From assembly GCA_965153455.1 (NCBI GenBank), contig OZ234496.1:3224001-3288000 (forward strand): 64,000 bases of DNA. Direction: 5' to 3'. The notes beneath the pieces were generated by a model. It was given only the letters and a program-made list of their open reading frames with translations, was not told the origin of the DNA and did no database searches. This DNA comes from Sphagnum compactum (lineage: Eukaryota > Bryophyta > Sphagnopsida > Sphagnales). A program made the translations under genes and the position numbers. How positions within the stretch are numbered: the first letter of the stretch is position 1; every line of letters begins with the position of its first letter. Of this stretch, positions 1 through 9,353 are shown piece after piece.

Positions 1-45
1 GTCAAAACCAAAAAACAATCACAGAATGTAGCACTAACAAAGGGC

Positions 46-59
46 TTTAGGGTTTAGGG
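46..59 (+). repeat. Two TTTAGGG telomere-type units
   Basis: TTTAGGG occurs twice in tandem at 46-52 and 53-59, followed by a partial third unit. This is the plant-type telomere unit, also known as a telo-box in promoters and introns. Similar pairs occur at 58301-58314 and near 63072. Here it probably lies in the next intron of the GST-like gene. Confidence 0.6.
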
Positions 60-76
60 TTTTAGTGCTAGCCCAC

Positions 77-1177
77 ATCAAAGTTTCATACAAGTGAGCA
101 CTGGATTCGTCTACTTCTTCATACTCACCCCAAGATTCAACAAGCTTCTGCAACTCAGGATCATTAGGAAAAAGGAGGTCCTGCTCCTCTTGGATGTTCT
201 TATCAGCAAATTTCACAATGTCTATCGACTGGTGCAGCACAATTCGTTGGTCTGACTTCCCTGCTCCTCCCATGATCACCAGCTTTGGGCAACTGGTTCC
301 TTCTCCGAGAGGCCTACAAATCACAAAGCCCTTAAAAAGATCACGTAACCGTCCCTAGCATTTTATCTGCACAGATTCTTAGCGCATTCCATAAGTTCTT
401 GATTTGAGAAAGAGAAAGTTGGTGAAAAAAATTGGTGGTCAAAGAAGTTGGTTTCAAGAGGAATTGCTGATGATGGAGAGAGAGAGAGAGACAATCCCAC
501 GCACGCAGTGGCGAAAACGTGAAAAATAACGACGTGTTTTGTCTCGCGGAATTTTAAGCCGGCTCTTTCCAGTGCCCATCTAGCCTGCACCCACCCCAAC
601 ACTCCAGCTGAGCTCCAGATCTCAGCGTTAAATCCAGACACAAAAGAAACTGTAAAAAACTTGACAAGTCGAGGGCGGGTGGAAAGAGGTGAACGGTCTG
701 CAAATACACACCATTTCACAGTAATGTGATGCACCTGCACCCACCCCACAGTTGCTACCGCATCAGTCACAGCTACTTCATCACCACCGCTTCAGGAAAA
801 AACAAACAAACAAACAAGAGAAAGAACAACATTTGCTTGTTCTGGGATCACAACGCGAACTCAATGCATGATATGTGCTTTCCCGGCACTCTTCCAAGAG
901 ACAATGGAAGAAAGGAGGGAGCAGGGAGCAGGGACGGGGGTAAGAGAATTCATCAAAAGCTTGCAAATTGGAGCTGGGTTTCTTCTGGTATTGTGGGTTC
1001 AAAGATTTCAAACAGGATCCACTTGAAGCTTGTCAGAATCAGCTAGTCCAAACCCACCACAGACAGAGAGAGAGAGAGAGCGCTTCATGCCAACACAAGA
1101 AACAAAAAAACCATGGAGAAGAAGAAAGATAATAATATCATACAACCTATGGTAATCAGGTGCAACTCGCCCGACAT
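77..1177 (-). CDS. GST-like thioredoxin-fold protein, 5' part of gene (truncated by window edge)
   Basis: Three phase-compatible exons can be read on the minus strand: 1177-1147 (start MSGELHLITI), 649-505, and 313 to about 77. They give about 137 residues before the left edge. Exon 2 contains VQARWALERAGLKFRETKH, which resembles the first helix and turn of glutathione S-transferase N-terminal domains. Exon 3 has CPKLVIM followed by a SIDIVKFAD block and LFPNDPELQKLV. These match the GST pattern of a 'PxLV' strand, the '(D/E)S..IxxYxD' motif and an 'LFP' linker into the helical C-terminal domain. A role in glutathione-dependent conjugation or a related thioredoxin-fold function is a family-level inference. 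No typical catalytic Ser or Cys is obvious. GA/CT repeats (about 478-491, 1063-1080, 1210-1225) lie in the intron and leader. The exon 2 donor (after 505) was chosen on phase and is uncertain, so the middle of the model may be wrong. Confidence 0.45.
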
Positions 1178-2295
1178 GATGATTCTCGAAGCTGTAGAGA
1201 TCCCCAACCTTCCTCTCTCTCTCGATGTCTCTCTGTGTGTGCCCTTGTTCTCTTCCTGATGTCAGCTCAGCAACTGTGGTTGTGTTTGCAATTCCTTTGA
1301 TCTGCAAGATTGGAAAAAGCCCACCAGATTATATAGTGAACTTCCTCCTATTTTCAATCACACCAAATTGGCACATTGCCACGTCTCGATTCTTAACCAC
1401 ATAACAGAAACTGTCTGATTGCGGATACAAGAGCATAATTTACTATTCTTTGTGTTGTGGGTCCCTCTGATCTTGCTTGCTTGCTTCGGGGCATTTGAGT
1501 TCACATGAGAAGAAAGAAGAAAAGTCCAAGAAACTGTCACTGGAACATCGCAGAAACACCACCCCATTGCCCAAATCTCCAATTTTTATTGGCTCATACA
1601 ACTGCCGTGGGTGGTGCATGAAAACACCAACCCTCCCTCCCAGTGGTCCTATAGCCTTGTCCTAGGCCCATAAAACACGTCCATAAATTTCATAGTGTAT
1701 TGGGGGGGGGGCACCTTATATCCATGAAATATGCCTCCTAGAATTGAGTAGGGATATTATGCCTATAGGAAAGGCATATATAACACACTCCATATTTGCA
1801 TGTTGTGGCAATGCAAACAGAAGGTTGCTTTATATTATGTAATGTTTTGTCATGACTGAGTAAGCATTTCAAAATGCCCGCCAGCAGTACTTTTCTTTAT
1901 TTGTTACTCTGATACTTGATGAGTATGTAACAAAGCTCAGAGAGAACTTGTAGTGTACTTATAAGGCAGATTACATTTTGTAATTAGGCTTACAAAAAGA
2001 GCCCTAGGGCGGAGGGTGTAAGATTGTAAGACCCTTAGGTCGCAGGATGTCAACCAATGAGATCTTTGGAAGGGAAACATTTTTTTAAAAACCCATTGAT
2101 TACCTCAGTTGTTAGGCAGGTTAAGGGCTTGTTGTTAGGAAATTACTGTGTGGACCTCGGGCTCCGCCTTCGGTGCTCACATTGCAAGTCCTTGATAGTA
2201 GAGCCTTACTGCCACACCCTTTCTTGCTTGTCGCCTTGCACTCCTCGCACCTTGACAAGTTTCACTCGTGTCGACTCCTTTAGCTTTTAGCTATT
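1178..2295. other. Intergenic stretch, no gene seen
   Basis: I see no coding exon with family resemblance here. It holds a CT-rich leader-like tract near 1210-1225, a 10-base G run near 1704-1713, and AT-rich DNA next to the retrotransposon. Sequence just left of the LTR (about 2140-2290) is more GC-rich and may belong to an older repeat. Confidence 0.4.
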
Positions 2296-2931
2296 TGCAC
2301 ACCCCACAACACACTTGGTTCATCCCAAGTCTTGACTCTTCGGGATGGATTCAAACTTTCTACTTAAACTCACTAGACCTTGCTATTAAGGCTAAGTCTT
2401 AGTCTAACTTGGAGCCAGCCCAAGCCCGACTCCCAGAGTCGTATCACATGGCCGTAAGCCAAATCAGCCCCAAGCTGACCCGGGGGCCTTTTGGGACCAA
2501 CTCCCAAAGTTGGTCTAAAGGACTTAAGCCGGGACGATTCGAGTAATCCTTGGGCCAACCCTCTCTCAGGGTTTGGACCTTGAAGTTTTAAAGGGACAAC
2601 TTCTAATCGTCCCAAATGTTTTAATAGGCTCGCCCGCCTTTGGGGTGACCCAAGATAACGCTTAATTGTCCATTGAAGGTTTTAAGGGGATGGTGCCCCG
2701 CACCATAATCCCGAAGACAACCCCCAATTGTCTTTTTTGGTTAATAAAGCCCAAGCTTTGCCTCAACCAATTCAAATCCCAAGGTTCGGATGTCTCTCGA
2801 CTCCTTGAGTAATCGAACCTCACGGAACCATTTCTGGCCTAACTCTCATATCGCCTTAGTGCCCCACTAAGGTGCTTTCGATATGAGGCTTGCATCCACC
2901 TAAGACATCTCTTAAGCAAAATAGCATGTCA
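2296..2931 (-). repeat. 3' LTR of the gypsy element
   Basis: This copy aligns along its whole length with 8286-8929. Shared blocks include gccagcccaagcccgactcc, ccaaccctctctcagggttt and gacatctcttaag. It is 636 bp and starts TG and ends CA on either strand. It carries many substitutions and small indels relative to the right copy. Confidence 0.8.
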
Positions 2932-2946
2932 TTCACCCCCACCTTT

Positions 2947-3789
2947 GGGAGGTTGATGTCCTCATAGACATAATGCACATGACACACCTTTTGTCACCTC
3001 ATTTACCTCAAGCCTTCAGGAGAGCAACTAGTTTTTGACGTAAGGTACCGTTCACGTCTTAAGCTCCATCCTTTTAGATGTAGGAGGATTTTTAGACAAT
3101 TTTATTGTCCGTCTATATGCCAATCGCTTAAACCGCACCACACACCCCCTTTGGGTTCGCTTTTCTTGCCAAACGATAATCCCCTTATTTGAGCCCTCTC
3201 AAAACACTTGAGGGTTAAGTCTCATGCCTAGACTTGTTCTCTCAGTGACCCTAGGCAACCACACCAAGGTATGACTATAAAACACGCCAACAGATAGTGT
3301 CGACTTGGGTTTAGCCAAGTTGGACCCCCTTTGCTTTAGAACATGGTTTGCAACTCCATGCACTAGAAACTTCGCTCCCACAAGCTTATTATCAGTTCGG
3401 GGCATGCCATTTAATGCACTCGCATCACTACCCCAATTTCACCTTATTGAACCTTTAGAAGTCTTTCTTTCGAGTTCGACTCCTTAGGTCCATTTCTATT
3501 GGTTATCATCACCTCAATTTAACCTTCACTTACTTCTTCCATGGTCTGCTTCGTTTCATATATCTTGACTTCAAATTGATTGCTGATTTACCTTAGTTTC
3601 AATTTTAGATATACATCCATTATTTTAAGTTTTGCTTTCACCCCCCGCCTTCCGAAGGTTGATGTCCTCATCAATGCTTATGCTAATGTATTGGACTTAT
3701 TTTTATGCGCTTTCCTATTGCTCATTTCGTGGCCACATTCCCACTCAAACTTTTCAACCATTTCTGGCAAATGGTCTAAATGAGCGGGC
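2947..3789 (-). other. Non-coding 3' region of gypsy element with duplicated PPT-flank segment
   Basis: This lies between the polypurine tract and the chromodomain remnant. The string ggttgatgtcctcat occurs at about 2952 and again at about 3657, each time preceded by a C-rich stretch (a purine tract on the minus strand). About 705 bp lies between them. Either an insertion or an internal duplication enlarged the 3' end. No domain is recognised here. Confidence 0.45.
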
Positions 3790-4235
3790 TTCACCCACTA
3801 CAACTTTTTAGGGTGGCATCCTTTCCACTTGACAAGCTATTTATTTGCCAATTGTCTTGGTCTGCCTTGAAGCTAGGATGCACTCCACTTCCCTTACAAG
3901 TTTATGCTCAATGAGGTCGAATCTTGGGTGATAGGTATGTTTTCAATCCTTCCTTTTCTTGTCCTCCTAAATGGGCTTCAATTTGGACACATGGAAGGTT
4001 GGGTGGGCTACCAATGTTGTTGGAAGTTGTAAAGTATACACATCAGGGTGGGGTTTGTGAATGATTTTATAAAGGCCCGTAGACTTTGGAACAAACTTAT
4101 TCGTTAAAATTTCAGGCATCTTAAGGTCTTTTATGTTTAACCACATTAGGTCCGCACCTCAAATTCTATGTGCTTTTGTGACTTGTTGGCTTGTTTTTCA
4201 TAACTTACTTGCGCCTTTTCTAAAAGCTTGATGGC
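3790..4235 (-). pseudogene. Integrase C-terminal region and chromodomain remnant
   Basis: Minus-strand translation in shifting frames gives VYTLQLPTTL then HPTFHVSKLKP (about 3970-4050), the typical Ty3/gypsy integrase C-terminal 'Y.LQLP ... HP.FHVS.LKP' signature. Further downstream come LIEHKLVREVECILASRQTK and CQVERMPP with in-frame stops (about 3790-3925). These resemble the start (VExIL..R) and core (YLVKWKGYP) of a chromodomain. In chromoviruses this domain directs integration to particular chromatin. Stops and frameshifts show it cannot be made as one product. The chromodomain reading is weaker than the integrase reading. Confidence 0.55.
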
Positions 4236-4919
4236 TCATGCTTTCCTCTTTTCACATTCTTTGGCCATCTCTTCGGCCTCCTTGTCGCCTTCACGACAAG
4301 TGCTTCTTGTTCTAAGAATGGCTAGATCCATGTGTTGTTTTGTTTCAACTCCCAAGGCCAACTCAAAAGGACTCATTTTTGTGGTTGAGTGTTTTATGGA
4401 GTTGTAGCAAAACTTCGCCAAACCTAAATGGTCGCCCCAATCCTTATAATCGTTGGTGATATAATTATGGAGATATTGATTCAATATCCCATTCATTTTT
4501 TCTATTTGGCCATCGGTTTGCCACCCTAAATTTACGGTGGTCAAATCGGTTGGGAAGGCGGTGCTAAATTTTTGCTTTGTACCCGCCTTATTCATTAACA
4601 TCATCCAAAATTCCAACATGAATTTCACATCCCAATCACTCACTATGACCTTCGGCATTCCATTATGCTGGACCCACATGTCAAAAAATAGTTTCGTCGT
4701 TCCCACCGCTATGGCATTTGTTTGGGTCGATGCAAACTTCATTAATTTTGAGAACTTGTTTACCACCACAAAGATGGCATCCGTCCCCTCCCATTCCAAG
4801 AGACATGTCATAAAATCCATCGAAACATTTTGAAATGGACCCGATGGGATTGGGAGGGGCCTATAGAACATGAACTTCTTTTTGTGTACCAACTTGGTAC
4901 TTTGGCACTTCATGCACAT
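4236..4919 (-). pseudogene. Integrase catalytic core of gypsy element (open fragment)
   Basis: A 227-codon open stretch carries the retroviral-type integrase core. It contains PSGPFQNVSMDFMT (first Asp), VIVSDWDVKF where the family usually has VSDRDxxF (second Asp), and QTDGQIEKMN (catalytic Glu), so the D-D-E triad is retained. The preceding MCMKCQSTK is the end of the HHCC zinc-binding region. The fragment ends at a stop before the C-terminal domain. There is a local disruption between the second Asp and the Glu, where TAFPTDLTTVNLGWQTDG reads like a shifted version of the usual 'S.yHPQTDGQ' block. The copy is probably inactive. Confidence 0.85.
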
Positions 4920-5206
4920 GCGAACATAATGCTCTATGTTTTCTTTAATTTCCGGCCAATAGAAAACTTCCCCAACAACTCCCTTGTTGTTTTCTCACCA
5001 TAGTGTCCCCCAATGGGTGTTTCATGTTTGTGCGCAACTTTCCTTCCGACACATAGACTCATGATTCTTTCCATTTTAACAATCCGTCTAAAAGGGTGAT
5101 CCTTCTCACCTTCTTTTTCTATCGTAAGTCATCTTTGCACTAAGCGACCTTCCATATACGCTTTTCATATCTTTCTTTCTAGATCGTTTTTTCCAACGAA
5201 CATGGT

Positions 5207-5461
5207 TCAGAGAATTTGAGTATTCTCCCAAGGCATCTCCCCTTGGTATTCCTTTTTGCAACTTAACGCATCTGGCATTACATTGTCTTTGCCAAGCTTA
5301 TGGATCAACTCGATGTCCATAAGGGCCAAAGTATCATGCCACCATAACTGCTTTGCCATGGCCTTTGGTTGGGTTTCAAAATATCTTAAGGATACATTAT
5401 CCGTAAAGACTTTGGTTTTATGAGAGCCCAAGTAGTGTTGCCATGCCTTTAAGCAATTCAC
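5207..5461 (-). pseudogene. RNase H fragment of gypsy element
   Basis: The open fragment carries KTKVFTDNVSLRYF, matching the Ty3/gypsy RNase H 'f.v.TDh.sL.yf' block, and then KDNVMPDALSCKKEY, matching 'N.vADALSR'. This is the C-terminal half of the RNase H region that follows RT. The upstream part lies between 5461 and 5550 in other frames. Confidence 0.8.
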
Positions 5462-5549
5462 TACCGCAAACCTCGCCTATCGCAAAACCACTTGCATCCG
5501 TGTGCACCTCAAAAAGCTTCACAAAATCCAAAAATCGCAACACCGATGC

Positions 5550-6579
5550 TTACGACAACTTCCGCTTTAAAAAGTTGAATGCACTTTGTTGTTTGTCTTT
5601 CCACTCGAATGAACCTTTTTTTTTCAAGAAGTCAATGAATGGTCTTGCCAATGCAGAAAAGTCCTTTATGAACTTCATGTAGAAATTAGCTAATCCTAGG
5701 AATGACTTAACCCTTTTGGTCGAAACTAGGCTTTGCCATTCCTTAACCGATTCGATTTTCTTTGGGTCGAGCTTCACCCCTTCCTGGGACAACACATGTC
5801 CCAAAAAGTCCATATTCGGACTTGCAAACTTGTTTTTTGCTTGATTTACATATAACTTGTTTTCTTTGAAGTTTTGTAACACAAATTCTAAATGTGTTGC
5901 ATGCTCCTTTGCGGACTTGGAATACACCAAGATGTCATCTATATAGATGATTATGAACTCGTCTAATTTCTCGTGGAAGATCAAGTTCATCAAGGTTGTG
6001 AAAGTTGATGGGGCATTACACAACCCAAACAACATGACCAAGAATTCATAAGAGCCGTACTTTGTTTTCATGGCCATTTTTTCCGCATTCGCCTTTTCCA
6101 TGCAGATTTCGTAATAGTTCGACTTCAAATCAATCCAGTTAAAATAAGAAACCCCATTTAGACAATGAAAAAGATCGTCAATTCGGGGCAAGGGGTAATT
6201 GTTTTAATGGTGATTTTGTTCAAAGCACGATAATCTATGCACATGCATAATTTCCTCTCCTTTTTATCCATAATCAAAATGGGCGAACCATAAGGCAACT
6301 TGTTTGGCCTAATGTATCCCCATTCCACTAAGTCGTTTATTTGAACCTTAAGCTTTTGTCGCTCTTTTTTATTAAGCCGATAAGGTGACTTAGAAGGTGG
6401 TACACCTTGATTTTATGGTCCACATTACGAAAATGAGGTAGATGTTTAGGAAGGTCGTCCATTAGGACGTCTAAAAATTTATTAATTGTGTTGGAAATAC
6501 AAGTAGGCCAAGACTGAACCCCTTTGGTTTTAGACTTGGCACTAGATTCATCCACAAATAAAAATGAGGTCTCTTGCAA
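5550..6579 (-). pseudogene. Reverse transcriptase of gypsy element (frameshifted)
   Basis: The main open part (6191-5550) begins at MPRIDDLFHCLNGVSYF and includes FGLCNAPSTFTTLMN, the catalytic IIYIDDILVYSK (YIDD box) and DFLGHVLSQEGV, followed by the thumb/connection SFLGLANFYMKFIKDFS. Upstream in another frame come LPYGSPILIMDKKERKLCMC and IDYRALNKITIK (about 6200-6310), and before that a DHKIKVYHL block (6337-6579) matching the start of the RT domain. At least one frameshift near 6190 and another between 6310 and 6337 break the polyprotein. It is the RNA-dependent DNA polymerase of the element. Confidence 0.88.
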
Positions 6580-6703
6580 TTATTGTAAGGAGATTAAATG
6601 AATACTTACTTTAACTAAACTAGCCTGGTATTCAACTTTTAAATTAATAGACCTATTTGCTAGCCTAGTAATGACACTTAACTTAGAACCACTTCTTAAA
6701 ACA

Positions 6704-7140
6704 TCAACACAATAAGCATCTAAAAAGGTGTTCCCTAAGATGGCCTCCATGCCATCTAAGGCGTAAACCGTGAATATTTCTATAAACTTTTGCCTTGTCG
6801 CATTCCAAAATGACCCCCAACACCACTTCGTTTGTTGGTGTCATGATTCCTTGTGTTAAGTGGACCTTGATGGGTTTAGCCACTTTTGTGGCCTCCCATC
6901 CGAATCGTTTTACCACATTTGGGCTTAGCAACGAATGCGTGATTCTTGAATCCAAAAGACACAACACCACATTAATTCCTACTTTTAACCTAAGTAGGAT
7001 TAAATTAGGGCCCAACTTGGCCACATTTGCCTTTGTAACAAACCCCCTTCACCCAATCTTGCCTTACCTTTTCACAATCCTTGGCAAAATGCCCCAACTT
7101 GTCATAGTTGAAACACCATACTTTGGCAACATCCCATGGC
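6704..7140 (-). pseudogene. Protease and zinc-knuckle region of gypsy element
   Basis: The fragment LRLKVGINVVLCLLDSRITHSLLSP matches the retropepsin 'LlDSGAtHsfis' region, but the catalytic DSG is changed to DSR. Just upstream on the minus strand (about 7075-7120), CFNYDKLGHFAKDC is a CCHC zinc knuckle in which the second Cys is Tyr. Both key sites are therefore lost in this copy. The downstream residues TPTNEVVLGVILECDKAKVY fit the rest of the protease domain. Confidence 0.65.
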
Positions 7141-7149
7141 TTCTTCTCC

Positions 7150-8270
7150 ATCGAAGTTCCCTTGCCCTTGGGCATGTTTTTACCCCACTTCCTCTTTTGG
7201 CCCTTCTTCAGGCCACTTGCAACCTATGTTACACTTCCAATGTTCACTCTCGTGGTGAGTTACGAAACTAACGGCGTTATCGCCTTCTTGTGCATGGAGT
7301 CATCTTCCACACACTCCACAACCTTCATCATCTCTTGATAGTTTGCAAGGACCTCATTTCTTTACAAGATGGCATTACAAACCCAAGGCTGCAAGCCATG
7401 TAGGAAGGCCACCTTTTGCGCGTACTCTTCCTTCATCGAGATGAGGCTCAACAACGAGGCAACGGTTTGAACATACATTCCCATTACCCCAAGTCCATCG
7501 AATTACTGCAAGTGCAAAAGTCCTTGTCCATATTTTAGGATCTAGTCATGAAGTGTAAACCTTTCGTTCAATTTGGCCCTGAATGTGCTCCAAGGCAAAC
7601 TCCCCATTAGGTTTGGTTCGGCATCATTTTATGTTGTCCACCACTCTAGGACGTGGTCTCTCAAAAGAGATTGCGCCAACCTAAGTCAATCAACATCCGT
7701 GTTGATCGCTTGGGATTCAAAGTAGGCCTCCACTTGGAATGCCCATTGCCTAACCTTTTTTGCCTTCGTATCCTTTCCCGTGAAAAGATTTGGCGTTTGG
7801 GTCTTCATGGCTTTCCCCCCGCCCCCTTTTCCTTCTGAGCCTCTCTTAGCTCCAAAGAGAGTTGCATGTTGGTTTCCCTTTCGCTCACCACTAGGTCATG
7901 CAGGACCTTTAAGGCTTTTGCCATGGCATTCATGGACAATTTGGAAAGGGCTTCCTCAACTTGTTAGGCCTTAACCTTGGCCCATTCCACTTCCAACTCC
8001 AATCGAACCGCCTCTCTTGCGGTTTGGAAGATCCCTTTAGCCTCAAATTGTAATTTCACCTCTCGAGCCTTTTTTGCTGCTTGGGCTTCTTGAGCTACTT
8101 GAGCCTCCAAAGCCTCTTAGGCTCTTCTACACTCGTCCATATGCTTCGAAGCCTTGATTGGCTGTTTCAGGATGTTAACCGCCTCCAGATTTTCCTCTTC
8201 GTCTTTGCTCAATTCTGAAGAGTCAGAGGTGGATCCAAATTGTTCCACCACTTGGACATTTTCCTTGGTA
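7150..8270 (-). pseudogene. gag region of gypsy element, many stops
   Basis: Minus-strand reading across stops and frameshifts gives an Ala/Glu-rich probable coiled coil (EALEAQVAQEAQAAKKAREV, about 8060-8120). It is followed by blocks typical of plant gypsy gag such as WSTFRAKLNERFT (about 7570-7600), MYVQTVASLLSL and KVAFLHGLQPWV (about 7380-7480). The latter is the usual 'E..kv..f..GL.p.v' capsid segment. No long open frame remains. Confidence 0.6.
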
Positions 8271-8285
8271 ATTCCTAGCTAATTA

Positions 8286-8929
8286 TGCACCCCACGACAC
8301 ATTTGGTTAGTCCCAAAATCCCAATCGCTTATGATGGACTTAGACTTTCTACTTAGACTCGCTAAACCCTGCTATCGAGGCTAAGTCTTAATCTAACTTG
8401 AAACCAGCCCAAGCCCGACTCCCAGAATTAGACCACATGGTTGTAAACTGAATCAGCCCCAGGCTAATTCGAAGGCCTTCTAGGACCAACTCCCAGAATT
8501 GGCCTAAAGAACTTAAGCCGAAACGACCCGAATTGTCTCGTGGCCAACCCTCTCTCAGGGTTTGGGCCTTGAAGCTTTAAAGGGACAACTTTTAATAGAC
8601 CCAAACCCTTTAATAGGCTCGCCCCCTTTTGGGCCCTTTTGGGGCAACCCAAGACAATGTTTAATCGTCTGTTGAGGGTTTTAAGGAGATGGTGCCTCGC
8701 ACCATAATACCGAAGACAACCCCCAGTCGTCTTCTTTGGCTGGTAAAGCCTAAGCTCCGCCCTAGCCCATCCGAACCCCGAGGTCTGAACGTTTTTCGAC
8801 TCTTTGATGAGTCAAACCTTGCAGAGCCATTTTTGGCCTAACTCTCATATCACTTTCGTACCGCATTAAGGTGGTCCCCATATGAGGCTTGCATCCACTA
8901 AGACATCTCTTAAGTAGAAAGGCATGTCA
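8286..8929 (-). repeat. 5' LTR of the gypsy element
   Basis: This copy is 644 bp and homologous to 2296-2931. It contains the same blocks (gccagcccaagcccgactcc, ccaaccctctctcagggttt). On the minus strand it starts TGACATGCC. The sequence immediately internal to it does not show a canonical tRNA primer-binding site, so this boundary may be off by a few tens of bases. Confidence 0.8.
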
Positions 8930-9058
8930 CTTACCCTATATCAAATGGGTACCCACCAAGTATCACACTTATTCTTTGAAAGGTACTTAATGCCCTAGCC
9001 CTCTAAGGTTACTCTACACATGAAAACCTTCTAACTCTTTGGGAGTATGCATAAGTAG

Positions 9059-9165
9059 CTTCCTTCTATGCCTCATGATTTACATTTGTTTAGGTCACGA
9101 TGACCAAGTTGTCTCATGTTTTACCATGGGTAAAGCTTATGGGTGGTGGACATTCCCAAAATGTA
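9059..9165. repeat. Dispersed repeat, related to 44022-44132
   Basis: Blocks such as tgtttaggt..cgatgacc, gtaaagctyatgggtg and cattcccaaaa occur in the same order here and at 44022-44132. The copies are diverged. I do not recognise the family. Confidence 0.5.
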
Positions 9166-9270
9166 AGGTAACACTTGACTACCTATTGCCTCCTCTTAAA
9201 CTCCTTATTTTGGGAATGCTTGCACCCTAAGGCTTACCCTACACTTATCTTGGGATTGACTTTCACCCAT

Positions 9271-9353
9271 GGGCTTTACACATTGTAAAGCCCAAGACAA
9301 AGGTTATCATGACCCTAAAGGTACGGAAAGCACCCTAAAGGTACGGAAAGCAC
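9271..9353. repeat. Perfect hairpin and a 20-bp tandem duplication
   Basis: gggctttaca / cat / tgtaaagccc at 9271-9293 is a perfect 10-bp inverted repeat with a 3-base loop. At 9312-9351 a 20-bp unit (accctaaaggtacggaaagc) is repeated exactly twice. Confidence 0.7.

Larger units (their letters stand above)
2296..8929 (-). mobile_element. Ty3/gypsy LTR retrotransposon, decayed (chromovirus type)
   Basis: Two direct repeats (2296-2931 and 8286-8929) flank about 5.35 kb carrying, in minus-strand order, gag, zinc knuckle, protease, RT, RNase H and integrase. Integrase after RT is the Ty3/gypsy order. A chromodomain-like remnant after the integrase points to a chromovirus. On the minus strand the LTRs begin TGACATGC and end near GTGCA. 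A purine-rich tract (AAAGGTGGGGGTGAA, about 2932-2946) sits directly upstream of the 3' LTR, as expected for a polypurine tract. All coding regions carry frameshifts or stops, so the copy is dead. I found no clear target-site duplication (ctatt against cttac) and no canonical Met-tRNA primer-binding site. Exact ends are therefore approximate. The LTRs differ at many sites, which implies an old insertion. Confidence 0.85.
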
